A stretch of DNA of 64,000 nucleotides from positions 124,001 to 188,000 of the forward strand of contig NZ_JALGQE010000004.1 of NCBI RefSeq assembly GCF_022810405.1, given 5' to 3'. Shown here in pieces: positions 34,764 through 42,676 of this stretch; the first letter of the stretch is position 1; each line of letters starts with the position of its first letter. The notes under the pieces were generated by a model, which was given only the letters and a program-made list of their open reading frames with translations, was not told where the DNA came from and did not search any database. The DNA is from Rhodococcus sp. ARC_M5 (GTDB lineage Bacteria; Actinomycetota; Actinomycetes; Mycobacteriales; Mycobacteriaceae). The translations under genes were made by a program, and so were the position numbers.

Positions 34764-35495
34764 ATGAGCGACGGTGGGTCACGCCCCAAGGCCGATGGCC
34801 GTAAGCGGCGTTGGGAACAGCACAACACCGATCGTCGACGTCATATCATCGGTGCCGCCATGACTGTGCTGGCTCGCGATATCGCTCCCGGTGAGCGTCT
34901 CACCACTGCTCAAATTTCCGCCGAAGCCGGGGTGCATCGCACTGGTTTGTACCGGCATTTCAACGATCGCACCGATCTCGACACCACCATTCAGCGGGCC
35001 ATCTGCTCGGAGTTGACGGCCACATTGGTCACCTCGTTCGAGTTGACCGGCACTCCTCGCGATGTGGTGCATCGGGTGGTGAGCACGTATGTGCGCTGGG
35101 TGGCCGAGCATCCCGCGTGGACGCGGTTCGTCGAGCAGGACGTCAGCGATCAGTCGCCGACGCCACTCGAAGAGACCAATGCTCTACTCGCCGAACAACT
35201 CGAAGTCAGCGTCGCCGGATTCCTCGCTCTGGTGCACGCGGATCTCACGGCAGACGACTGGTCGCTGGTGCGGCCGTGGGTAGCCGGGTTGGTCTCGTAT
35301 TGCATGGGCGCGGTCCGCAGTTGGAGCGGGCAGACCGAATCACGCACCGGCCTCGATCATTTCGCCACGTTCCTGGCCGACACCATCTGGCTGCAGGTGA
35401 AAGGCCTTGGCGCATCCCGTGGGATCGCGATCCCGCAGGTGCCCCTGGAGAGCGTCGTCGACGAGACTCAGCCGAACGACGGCTCACTGCAGTAG
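34764..35495 (+). CDS. TetR family regulator
   Basis: A 243-residue regulator with a long basic N-terminal arm (KADGRKRRWEQHNTDRRRH) and a TetR HTH (LTTAQISAEAGVHRTGLYRH) at about residues 47-66. The ATG at 34764 was chosen as the first after copC; the spacing is 35 bases. Its last eight codons (QPNDGSLQ and stop) lie in the 30-bp repeat that recurs at the end of the Fic gene. Target unknown; the AurF-like gene further on is a candidate. Confidence 0.85.
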   Translation: MSDGGSRPKADGRKRRWEQHNTDRRRHIIGAAMTVLARDIAPGERLTTAQISAEAGVHRTGLYRHFNDRTDLDTTIQRAICSELTATLVTSFELTGTPRDVVHRVVSTYVRWVAEHPAWTRFVEQDVSDQSPTPLEETNALLAEQLEVSVAGFLALVHADLTADDWSLVRPWVAGLVSYCMGAVRSWSGQTESRTGLDHFATFLADTIWLQVKGLGASRGIAIPQVPLESVVDETQPNDGSLQ

Positions 35496-35496
35496 C
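35467..35496. repeat. 30-bp direct repeat, copy at the end of the TetR gene
   Basis: Matches 36798-36827 at 29 of 30 positions. It contains AGCCG-AACGA-CGGCT, a short inverted repeat, and the stop codon of the TetR gene. Together the two copies bracket the Fic gene as direct repeats 1331 bp apart. Confidence 0.8.
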
Positions 35497-35536
35497 CCCG
35501 AAAGCGTCGGAAAACGCGACCATTCGCCCACATAGA

Positions 35537-35563
35537 ATACTTTCGGAGTATCAAAGTATACTT
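35537..35563. promoter_or_regulatory. AGTAT-box palindromes upstream of fic
   Basis: ATACT-TTCGG-AGTAT at 35537-35551 is an inverted repeat, and AAGTATACTT at 35554-35563 is a perfect 10-bp palindrome built from the same AGTAT half-site. The tract is AT-rich and lies 42-70 bases before the Fic start codon, in promoter position. The winged helix at the C-terminus of the Fic protein is the likely ligand. Confidence 0.6.
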
Positions 35564-35605
35564 GAGTCCGAACTAGTCACGTTTTCTGGCGATCGGGAGG
35601 CAGCA

Positions 35606-36826
35606 ATGATCTGGTCGCCACACCGCGTCGAGTCGCGGGCATGGAAGCCCAGTCGGCGTCAAGGTTCGCGGGCCGATCGCACGCTGCAACACATCGAAGT
35701 GTCCATTCCGCCCATGATCGGCGAAGCGCACTGCGATGTGTCCGGCTCGGTTGCCATGGCTCACGAAGAGGCGATCATTGCTGTCGCACGACTGGAGGCG
35801 GGTTTCGGCGAGCACCTCGCTCCTCTGTCCGACTTTCTACTCCGAAGCGAGTCTGTCGCCTCGTCGAAGATCGAGCACATCGACGCCGGCTGGCGAGCGT
35901 TCGGCAAGGCGTTCGCGGGAGGTAAATCCAACGCGGAGGCCAAATCTCAACTTGCGGCCGTGCATGCGTTGGCGGCGATGGTCGACGCCGCCGGCAAAGG
36001 TCCGATTACAGGCGACAGTCTTGCAACCGCGCACAGATTGTTGATGGCACCGGATTTCTACACCGCGCGCGATTCGGGCACCGTTCGCGACGTGCAGAAC
36101 TGGATCGGGGGCAGCGATTACACCCCGATCGACGCCCTGTACGTGCCACCTCCGCCGGAATTCGTCCCCGAATCGATGACGGATCTGCTCATATTTGCGA
36201 ATCGAACAGACTTGCCCATACTCGCTCAGGCCGCGATCGCGCACGCCCAGTTCGAGTCCATCCACCCGTTCACCGACGGCAACGGCCGCATCGGCCGAGC
36301 TCTGATCAGCGCGATCCTGCGTCGACGCGGGTTGACCGGACGGGTGACAGTCCCTCTGGCGTCGGTGATGCTCGCGGACACAGGCCGCTACTTCGACAGA
36401 CTGACCGACTACCGCGCCGGCGGCGCAGATGGATTCGTGGAGTACGTCGCGCACGCGGCAACAGTGTCCAGCTACGCCGCCCAGGACTCGGCCAAGGCCT
36501 TGGCCGACCTTCCCGAACACTGGCGCGCCACTGCGCGACCTCGTGCCAGTTCGGCGGACGCAAAGATAATCGACGCTCTGCTCGACATCCCGATCCTGAA
36601 CGCGGACACGGCCGGCCAGATCACCGGCACTACCGATGCGAGCACCTATCGCGCCCTTGCTCGGCTGACCGAGGCAGGCGTGCTCGAGGTACTGACAGCC
36701 AGCAAGCGCAACCAGATCTGGGCTGCCACTGCTGTGCTGGCCGAACTCGACGCACTCAGCCTCACCATCGGCAAACGCTCGATCCCCCAACGATCAGCTC
36801 AGCCGAACGACGGCTCACTGCGGTAG
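35606..36826 (+). CDS. Fic-domain protein (predicted AMPylase) with C-terminal winged helix
   Basis: A 406-residue class II Fic protein. The active-site motif is intact: HPFTDGNGRIGR at about residues 216-227, whose histidine transfers AMP (or a similar group) to a target hydroxyl. An N-terminal helix SVASSKIEH carries the inhibitory-motif glutamate at the expected place, though followed by histidine rather than glycine or asparagine. The last 80 residues hold a winged helix (NADTAGQITGTTDASTYRAL). GGGAGG precedes the ATG at 35606. No antitoxin gene is adjacent, consistent with built-in inhibition. Its 3' end is the second 30-bp repeat. Confidence 0.9.
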   Translation: MIWSPHRVESRAWKPSRRQGSRADRTLQHIEVSIPPMIGEAHCDVSGSVAMAHEEAIIAVARLEAGFGEHLAPLSDFLLRSESVASSKIEHIDAGWRAFGKAFAGGKSNAEAKSQLAAVHALAAMVDAAGKGPITGDSLATAHRLLMAPDFYTARDSGTVRDVQNWIGGSDYTPIDALYVPPPPEFVPESMTDLLIFANRTDLPILAQAAIAHAQFESIHPFTDGNGRIGRALISAILRRRGLTGRVTVPLASVMLADTGRYFDRLTDYRAGGADGFVEYVAHAATVSSYAAQDSAKALADLPEHWRATARPRASSADAKIIDALLDIPILNADTAGQITGTTDASTYRALARLTEAGVLEVLTASKRNQIWAATAVLAELDALSLTIGKRSIPQRSAQPNDGSLR

Positions 36827-36827
36827 C
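36798..36827. repeat. 30-bp direct repeat, copy at the end of the Fic gene
   Basis: Contains the stop codons of both the Fic gene (plus strand) and the AurF-like gene (minus strand), which overlap by 28 bases here. The inner AGCCG/CGGCT inverted repeat could end transcription in both directions. Confidence 0.8.
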
Positions 36828-37767
36828 GCGAAGGCCGTCCGTCGATACCGAGAGCGCGCCACACTCGCTTCGATACTCGGTTCATCAGTCCCAGTTCACC
36901 GGCGAGCATGCGAACGTCACCGAAGGTGTCGCGCAATGCCTTTCGCGAGGAGTCGCTATCCCACCAGACGGCGTCCACAACCTCGTCGGGGATGTCGAGC
37001 TCGCGTCGCATCTGCTTGCTCGGCTTCATGATCACATCGCACAACAATCGCATGATGACGGGCGTCAGGATCGAGATCGACGCCTTCTCGAAGGGGCCGA
37101 GCCGCGGGGCCTTGTGCTCGAGATACTGGTGCGCGAAGCCGATGTGACGGGCTTCCTCGGCGATGTGGATCTGCATCACGCGCTGGACCAAGGGGTGCCC
37201 GACGCTACCGGCGCGCAGAACGCCCTTCTGCATGTGGTCGATCGGCTCTTCTCCTGCGAGGACACCGACGAAGAATCCGAACGGTGCCGATCGGGCGGCG
37301 AACACCGTGAGCACGGGCACGATCTTGCGGAACCATGCGGGCCCACCCGGCACGTCGATGCCGATGCGGTTCACCAGTTCCTGGAACATCTGGGTGTGGT
37401 GGCACTCTTCGGTTGCCTCGTGAGTCGAGTACCGGAATTCGGGTGAATCGTTCGGGAGCGTGAGGGCGTACTGCATGAGCCCGCTGATGAGGATCTGCTC
37501 GAACTGCAGTCCGACCTTGACCATGCTGGCCTGGCGATACATACCGATGTGAATCTGCCGGTCCAGGGGAAGTGACTTGTACCAGTCGGTGTGGCCGAGC
37601 GGGTCCGCATCCGGGAGCACCCAGCGCGGATCGTTGGGAACGATCGCGTACTCGGGTTCGTCCCAGGGGATGTCGAGGAAAGCGTCGAAGTGCTGATGCA
37701 CCGAAGCCGTCGACAGTGCATGCAGCCTGTCTCGGTAGAGCGATCGTGCGTCGTCGACTGCAGTCAT
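36799..37767 (-). CDS. AurF-like diiron oxygenase
   Basis: A 322-residue protein of the p-aminobenzoate N-oxygenase (AurF) family, non-haem diiron enzymes with a ferritin-like four-helix bundle. Iron ligands are seen in FEQILISG, the EATEECHHTQMF segment and HIAEEARHIGFAH. The ATG at 37767 (MTAVDDARSL) follows GGAAGGACC. It is convergent with fic. Family members oxidise amines or act as desaturase-like enzymes; the substrate here is unknown. Confidence 0.87.
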   Translation of the reverse strand: MTAVDDARSLYRDRLHALSTASVHQHFDAFLDIPWDEPEYAIVPNDPRWVLPDADPLGHTDWYKSLPLDRQIHIGMYRQASMVKVGLQFEQILISGLMQYALTLPNDSPEFRYSTHEATEECHHTQMFQELVNRIGIDVPGGPAWFRKIVPVLTVFAARSAPFGFFVGVLAGEEPIDHMQKGVLRAGSVGHPLVQRVMQIHIAEEARHIGFAHQYLEHKAPRLGPFEKASISILTPVIMRLLCDVIMKPSKQMRRELDIPDEVVDAVWWDSDSSRKALRDTFGDVRMLAGELGLMNRVSKRVWRALGIDGRPSRYRSEPSFG

Positions 37768-37896
37768 GATGGTCCTTCCGCCCGCGTCCGAACAATATGT
37801 ACGAAGAATGTGTACGCAACACAGCGTCACACATAAAACCGGTTAGTGCAACGGACCGTCGCAGATATCTGAGAAATCTGCTTCGAAACGACGAAA

Positions 37897-37923
37897 CCGG
37901 TCGACCGCAGTGCGGTCGACCGG
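37897..37923 (-). terminator. GGTCGACCGCA hairpin
   Basis: CCGGTCGACCGCA at 37897-37909 and its exact complement at 37911-37923 form a 12-13 bp stem with almost no loop. On the minus strand it is followed by a T-rich tract (TTTCGTCGTTT). It lies downstream of the 38010-38327 gene and about 130 bases upstream of the AurF-like gene, so it probably ends transcription between them. Confidence 0.65.
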
Positions 37924-37946
37924 CCTCGCGAACCCAGTTCAGCGCT

Positions 37947-38000
37947 GTCGCACGTGAACAGAAATTCGTAGCAGACTACGAAGTTCCGCTCACGTGCGAC
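37947..38000 (-). terminator. Interrupted 54-base stem-loop after the small membrane gene
   Basis: Outer arms GTCGCACGTGA (37947-37957) and TCACGTGCGAC (37990-38000) pair perfectly. Inner arms TTCGTAG (37965-37971) and CTACGAA (37976-37982) also pair perfectly around a four-base loop. The two stems are separated by a symmetric seven-by-seven internal loop. It starts nine bases after the stop of the 38010-38327 gene and is probably a terminator or an RNA-stability element. Confidence 0.55.
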
Positions 38001-38009
38001 GACGTCGCT

Positions 38010-38327
38010 CTACAGCACCATCGCCAGGAAGCCCACGCCGATGACGATGCCGATTACTCCGGTGCCGATGGCCAGCGCCGCGTCGGAGCGTTCGGCACGC
38101 TCCCCGGCCAGGTCGGGGGTTCGATCGGCCCACAGCGCAGAGGCGACGGCGATCAGACCTGCCGCGATACCGAGGCCCGCGGCCCAGAACGAGACGATCG
38201 ACAGCGCACCGAACATCACGGCGTATTCGGTCACCTGAGCTCGGGTGCGAATGTGCCGATTCCACCACTTCGGTGGCATGTCGTCGTCCGAGTCACGGGC
38301 ATCGAAGCGGGGAGAGGTGACGGTCAC
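38010..38327 (-). CDS. Small membrane protein under a CIRCE-like element
   Basis: A 105-residue protein with a polar N-terminus (MPPKWWNRHIRTRAQ), then three hydrophobic segments (YAVMFGALSIVSFWAAGLGI; AAGLIAVASALWA; LAIGTGVIGIVIGVGFLAM). AAAGGAG precedes the GTG at 38327, which decides the start. The family is unknown to me. The promoter region carries a CIRCE-like repeat, so heat-shock control by HrcA is predicted. Confidence 0.7.
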   Translation of the reverse strand: MTVTSPRFDARDSDDDMPPKWWNRHIRTRAQVTEYAVMFGALSIVSFWAAGLGIAAGLIAVASALWADRTPDLAGERAERSDAALAIGTGVIGIVIGVGFLAMVL

Positions 38328-38362
38328 TGTGGGCTCCTTTCGGCTAAGAGTGTGCCTCCATT

Positions 38363-38389
38363 TTGGCACTCGCCGGTCGAGAGTGCCAA
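38363..38389. promoter_or_regulatory. CIRCE-like HrcA operator
   Basis: TTGGCACTC-N9-GAGTGCCAA: perfect nine-base arms with the nine-base spacer that defines CIRCE (consensus TTAGCACTC-N9-GAGTGCTAA). The only deviation is a compensating pair at position 3 of each arm. It is 36 bases before the GTG of the small membrane protein gene. HrcA normally represses groESL and dnaK operons through this element, and neither is in the window. Confidence 0.75.
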
Positions 38390-38427
38390 TCCCCTGGACG
38401 AGGGCGATGGGCGCGTCCGCGGAAAAA

Positions 38428-38820
38428 TCAGCCCCACAGAAGCCGCTGCCCCACAGACGCTTTCGTCGGCCCCAGATCGAAGGTCGCAGCGTCGGGCATC
38501 AAGTATGGGACGAGTATCCGCATCGCGTAGTCACGGTGCTCGAGCAGAACCTCGAGATATGTGCCCGACGCCTCCTCGCCGGTCACGTCGGACACGATGG
38601 CAAAGGACCGCGCATCCCCTGAGACGGCGCGCAGATCGTGAACGAGTCGCTCGCATATCGACCTGTTCGTCGATCCGCCTCCCTCCGACTACTGCCCCGC
38701 GAGCACCCGCTGCCGGCCGGAGCAGTCGTTGACGACGGCCACCGGCTGAAGTCCCCAGTTCTCGGTGATTCGCTCGGCCGCGATGTCGACACACACGTCT
38801 GCCGGCGACACTTCCCGCAA
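38428..38820 (-). pseudogene. Hypothetical gene interrupted by an in-frame stop
   Basis: Two stretches of convincing protein lie in the same frame, separated by one TAG at 38689-38691. The upstream part (from a TTG near 38820; start uncertain) contains ADVCVDIAAERITENWG and PVAVVNDCSGRQRV. The downstream part (38688 to TGA 38428) contains ICERLVHDLRAVSGDARSF, VTGEEASGTYLEVLLEH, YAMRILVPYLM and TKASVGQRLLWG, but has no start codon near its beginning. This is best read as one gene of about 130 codons broken by a nonsense change. Family unknown. It is divergent from the PAS-GGDEF gene. Confidence 0.5.
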
Positions 38821-38853
38821 CGGTCGGCGGGACCGACCTGAACTAGACTCTCG

Positions 38854-39735
38854 ATGCAGGAAGGGGAGAGAGCGGGTCGTTGCGTCGTGGAGGAACAACG
38901 GTACCGGCGCATGTTCGCCTCCAGCCCCGTGGCGCAGGCTCTCTCCGACGCCGACGGATTGTTCGTCGAAGTCAATGCCGCCTACTGCGAACTCGTGGGC
39001 TTGCCTTCCTCTGAACTGATTGGTCGATCCGCGACGGTGCACACTCACCCGGACGACCTCGCACTCCACGGCAGCGTCGAGGATCTGATGGCCGCGGGGG
39101 TGGCCGCGGAAAGATCCGTGAAGGTCGAGGTGCGGGTCGTTCGCCCGAACGACGAGATTCGCTGGGTTCTGCTGACTCTGGTTCCTTTCACCGGTCCGGC
39201 CGATGCCGAATGGACGCTCGCCGCCGCTCTCGATATCACCGAACGAAAGGAAGTCGAGGACGGCATCCTGCTCGCGTCTCGAACCGATCAACTGACCGGA
39301 GCGCTCAATCGTCGCGGCTGGTCGGACTACGCGGTGTCCGTCGTCGACGACAACTCGGTCGACACAGTCGTCGCGGTTCTCGATCTGGACCATTTCAAAC
39401 AGTTCAACGACACCTTCGGCCACGCTGCCGGCGACAAGTTGCTCCGCGACTTCGCGTCGACGGCCCGCGACTGCATCGGCGTCGACGGACTCCTCGCACG
39501 TTGGGGCGGAGAGGAATTCGTGATCACTCTGCGCAACTGCGATCGTCGCGAAGCTCTTCGATCACTCGAGAAACTGGCAGCCGCCACCCGGCCATCGGGT
39601 GTCACGTTCTCGGCCGGATACACACTCCAGCGACCGAACGAAGGTCTTCGCCACACACTCGACAGAGCCGACGCTCTGATGTTCCAGGCGAAGCGCGCAG
39701 GCCGCAATCGAATGGTCACCGACGCACCGCACTGA
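38854..39735 (+). CDS. Diguanylate cyclase with one PAS domain
   Basis: A 293-residue protein. The PAS domain at about residues 15-130 (MFASSPVAQALSDADGLFVE; ITERKEVEDG at its PAC end) is followed by a GGDEF domain with the active-site motif WGGEEFVITL and the metal-binding LDLDHFKQFND. Unlike the other cyclase in the window, the position of the inhibitory RxxD site holds no such residues, so product feedback at that site is not expected. Soluble. The start at 38854 lacks a clear ribosome site and is uncertain. Confidence 0.9.
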   Translation: MQEGERAGRCVVEEQRYRRMFASSPVAQALSDADGLFVEVNAAYCELVGLPSSELIGRSATVHTHPDDLALHGSVEDLMAAGVAAERSVKVEVRVVRPNDEIRWVLLTLVPFTGPADAEWTLAAALDITERKEVEDGILLASRTDQLTGALNRRGWSDYAVSVVDDNSVDTVVAVLDLDHFKQFNDTFGHAAGDKLLRDFASTARDCIGVDGLLARWGGEEFVITLRNCDRREALRSLEKLAAATRPSGVTFSAGYTLQRPNEGLRHTLDRADALMFQAKRAGRNRMVTDAPH

Positions 39736-39830
39736 CACAGTTCAAATTTGCCGATACTGCAAAAATACTTGCCGCAACCATGCCGCGCTGCCACTCTGGC
39801 ATCTGCAACGCCACCGCGAAAGGCCATGGA

Positions 39831-40472
39831 ATGACGCATACATTCGACAAGGATTATTGGGAGCACCATTGGGATGACAGAACATCCCATACCGTCGCAG
39901 CGAATCCGTATCTCGTGGAGGAGACAGCCGGATCGACGCCCGGTACCGCGCTGGACGCAGGCTGCGGTGCGGGAGCGGAAGCGATCTGGCTCGCCGAACG
40001 GGGTTGGCGGGTCACCGGTGCCGACATCTCGGCCGCAGCCCTCACCACCGCCGCACAGCAGGCACAACATGCAGGAGTCGACGTCACCTGGATCGAAGCC
40101 GACCTGACGTCATGGGATCCAGCAGAACAATGGGATCTGGTCATGACCCACTACGCGCATCCGTCGATTCCGCAGTTGGAGTTCTACCGACACATCGCGC
40201 AGTGGGTGGCGCCGGGCGGTTCGCTACTCATCGTCGGGCACCTGCACGATGGCGCGCAACATGATTCACACGAGGGCACGCCGCCGCACGAGGCCACCGT
40301 CACCGCGAAAGATATCACCGCCCTGTTCGACGCCTCCTCGTGGCGCATCGACACCGCAACCGAGCGTTCCAGGACCGTCGGCGGTACAGGTCTGCACTCG
40401 AAGACGTTGCGTGACGCGGTGGTTCGCGTCACCCGGGTGGCACCCGCCGGGACGAAGCCCGCTCCTCGGTAG
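39831..40472 (+). CDS. Class I SAM-dependent methyltransferase
   Basis: A 213-residue methyltransferase. It begins FDKDYWEHHWDD, a start common to thiopurine- or tellurite-type (TehB-like) methyltransferases, with SAM motif I ALDAGCGAGAEAIWLAERGW and the acidic residue in VTGADISAAAL. The ATG at 39831 is chosen with AAAGG shortly before. It converges on the iron-binding lipoprotein gene, four bases apart. Substrate unknown. Confidence 0.87.
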   Translation: MTHTFDKDYWEHHWDDRTSHTVAANPYLVEETAGSTPGTALDAGCGAGAEAIWLAERGWRVTGADISAAALTTAAQQAQHAGVDVTWIEADLTSWDPAEQWDLVMTHYAHPSIPQLEFYRHIAQWVAPGGSLLIVGHLHDGAQHDSHEGTPPHEATVTAKDITALFDASSWRIDTATERSRTVGGTGLHSKTLRDAVVRVTRVAPAGTKPAPR

Positions 40473-40475
40473 CCC

Positions 40476-41504
40476 TCAGCCGGCGTTGCTGACAGCGGCG
40501 GCCAGTCCTTCGACCAGAGTCGGCAGGAAGTACGGAATCGACAGTGCCGTCGGGCCCACTGCCGCTCCGGCTTCCTGCCCGACGAATCCTGCCACTGCAC
40601 CCGCGGCAACCGCCGGAATCTGGCGCGAGACAGACGAATCCAGGAACTGCTGCAAGGCATCGTCGGTGTCGACCTGAGTGAACACCACATCGGCGTCGAT
40701 CTTCGAGATGTTCTCCGCCGAGACCGTGGTCGAGTAGGTGGCATCGTCGGTCGCGAGGTCGGTCACCGAGGCAGGCGAGACGAAGCCGAGATTCTCGAGC
40801 AGCTCCACCCGTGGGTCCGACGGCAACAGCAGGTAGTAGACATCCGCAGCCTCGGACACGTAAGCAATTGTGCGGCCCTCGAATTCGGGATGCGCAGCAC
40901 CTGCGTCCTGAACCTGACGATCGAGATCGGCAACAAGATCACGTGCCCTGTCCTGCACGCCCAGAACATCTCCGGTGGTGGTGATGACATCGCGCCACGG
41001 CGTCGACCACAGCTCCTCGGGCGGGGCGATGACAGGTACGCCGGCAGCGGTCACCGCGTCGTATTCCGCCTGCGTCAGGCCGGAGTGCGGAGCAAGCAGT
41101 ACATCGGGATCGGCGGCGAGCACCTTCTCGACCGTCAGCGCATCGGTGACGTTGTCGAGCAGAATCGGTGCCGGCTCGCCGCTCGCGTCGATCGCATCGG
41201 AGATCCACGGGTAGGTCAGATCATCACCTCCGCCGTATTCGGCCGAGGGCATGGCCACGGGTACGACGCCGAGCGCGAGTACCGCGTCCGTGGTGCCGAA
41301 TCCCCATGTCGCAACCCGCTCGGGCACGGCGTCGAGCGTCGTCTCGCCGTACATGTGCGGCACGGTCAGCGGGAACGAGCCGGTGGACGACTCTGCGGCC
41401 GGAGTCTCGGCACTATCGGAAGTGCTGCAGCCGACCACTGCGATGGATGCGGCGGCCATAGCGGTGAACACTGCAGCGAAGCGGGTGGTTACACGAAGAG
41501 TCAT
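40476..41504 (-). CDS. Iron-siderophore ABC transporter substrate-binding lipoprotein
   Basis: A 342-residue class III binding protein (FecB/FepB type). The Sec lipoprotein signal ends at the lipobox VVGC. The two lobes are typical (ERVATWGFGTTDAVLALGVV; VEKVLAADPDVLLAPHSGLT; ISKIDADVVFTQVD). The ATG at 41504 (MTLRVTTRF) is the first start that gives a normal signal peptide. An IdeR/DtxR-like box lies 30 bases upstream. No permease or ATPase genes are adjacent, so it must borrow a transporter. It is divergent from the dioxygenase-Tat operon. Confidence 0.9.
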   Translation of the reverse strand: MTLRVTTRFAAVFTAMAAASIAVVGCSTSDSAETPAAESSTGSFPLTVPHMYGETTLDAVPERVATWGFGTTDAVLALGVVPVAMPSAEYGGGDDLTYPWISDAIDASGEPAPILLDNVTDALTVEKVLAADPDVLLAPHSGLTQAEYDAVTAAGVPVIAPPEELWSTPWRDVITTTGDVLGVQDRARDLVADLDRQVQDAGAAHPEFEGRTIAYVSEAADVYYLLLPSDPRVELLENLGFVSPASVTDLATDDATYSTTVSAENISKIDADVVFTQVDTDDALQQFLDSSVSRQIPAVAAGAVAGFVGQEAGAAVGPTALSIPYFLPTLVEGLAAAVSNAG

Positions 41505-41534
41505 CACGGTCCTGTGGGTTGGCGGCATTGCCAC

Positions 41535-41553
41535 TGAGGTTAGCCTTAGCTAC
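41535..41553. promoter_or_regulatory. IdeR/DtxR-like iron box
   Basis: TGAGGTTAGCCTTAGCTAC matches the 19-base consensus TTAGGTTAGSCTAACCTAA at 15 positions. It begins 30 bases before the lipoprotein start codon and about 130 bases before the dioxygenase start, in the shared divergent promoter region. Repression by iron-loaded IdeR is predicted for the lipoprotein gene and possibly for the dioxygenase-Tat operon too. Confidence 0.7.
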
Positions 41554-41681
41554 ACCCTCATGGAAATCCAGCCCCACCGCTCACAGCAACCTCGCAGCGA
41601 GGGTTCAGCGTCCTCACCGGAACACCCCAGAGTATTGGCACTACCGAAACGAACCGATGCCATCTCAGAGGAGAACCCACG

Positions 41682-42644
41682 ATGACCCCAATCCCAGAGC
41701 CCACCAACACTTCTGCCGGACCCACCTACGAGGGACGCCTGCTCGATCGCCCCACCGAGGAGGTCGTCGACCAGGGTGCCGGGTTCGACATCACCACCCT
41801 GATCACCCGCCGCCGCGTGCTGAGCATCGTCGGCGCAGGGGCCGGAGCGGTGGCACTGGCCGCCTGCTCCTCCACATCGAGTTCCGGAAGCGTCACCACC
41901 ACAACAGCTTCCATGACGGCGAGCGCAACGACCGAGATTCCACAGGAGACCAACGGCCCCTACCCGGCCGACGGCTCCAACGGCGTCAACATTCTCGAAG
42001 AGTCGGGGATCGTGCGCAGCGACATCACCTCGAGCCTCGACGGCGGCACCACGGTCGACGGCACACCGCTCTCGTTCACCTTCAGTCTCACCGACATGGC
42101 GAACGACAATCGACCGTTCGAGGGTGCGGCCGTATACCTGTGGCAGTGCGATGCGGACGGCCAGTACTCGATGTACTCCGAGGGCGTCGAGGACGAGACG
42201 TACCTGCGTGGCATTCAGGCTGCCGGTGCCGACGGCACAGTCACATTCGAGACCATCGTCCCCGGCTGCTATTCCGGTCGCTGGACCCACATGCACTTCG
42301 AGGTCTACCCCGACGCGGCGTCGGCGACCAACGTGGACAATGCCATTGCCACCTCGCAGGTCGCGTTCCCTCAGGACATGCTCGACGCGATCTATCAACT
42401 CGACACCTACCCGAACTCGGCGCAGAACCTCGCCCAGCTCGGCAGCCTCGACAACGACAACGTGTTCGGCGACGGCTACGACCTCGAGATGGGGACGTTC
42501 TCGGGCGACCCCACATCCGGCTACGTCGGATCGTTGGCCGTGGCCATCGACACCGCCACCGAACCCGCTGCAGGAGGCGGCGGAGCACCCGGCGGAGGTG
42601 GCGGTCAGCCTCCGATGGGCGGCGGCACTCCCTCCACCAACTGA
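41682..42644 (+). CDS. Tat-exported intradiol ring-cleavage dioxygenase lipoprotein
   Basis: A 320-residue member of the secreted intradiol dioxygenase family, iron(III) enzymes that open catechol rings between the hydroxyls. An unusually long N-terminal tail leads to ITRRRVLSIVGAGAGAVALA and a lipobox (LAAC, cysteine 62), so it should be a Tat-dependent surface lipoprotein. Iron-ligand motifs of the secreted subfamily are present: tyrosine in CDADGQYSMYS, and GCYSGRWTHMHFEV with tyrosine and both histidines. The tail is glycine-rich. Dedicated tat genes follow 32 bases later. Substrate unknown; catecholate siderophores are a testable idea. Confidence 0.88.
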   Translation: MTPIPEPTNTSAGPTYEGRLLDRPTEEVVDQGAGFDITTLITRRRVLSIVGAGAGAVALAACSSTSSSGSVTTTTASMTASATTEIPQETNGPYPADGSNGVNILEESGIVRSDITSSLDGGTTVDGTPLSFTFSLTDMANDNRPFEGAAVYLWQCDADGQYSMYSEGVEDETYLRGIQAAGADGTVTFETIVPGCYSGRWTHMHFEVYPDAASATNVDNAIATSQVAFPQDMLDAIYQLDTYPNSAQNLAQLGSLDNDNVFGDGYDLEMGTFSGDPTSGYVGSLAVAIDTATEPAAGGGGAPGGGGGQPPMGGGTPSTN

Positions 42645-42676
42645 TCCCTCTCACCCCAACCACCGAAGGAAAACCC

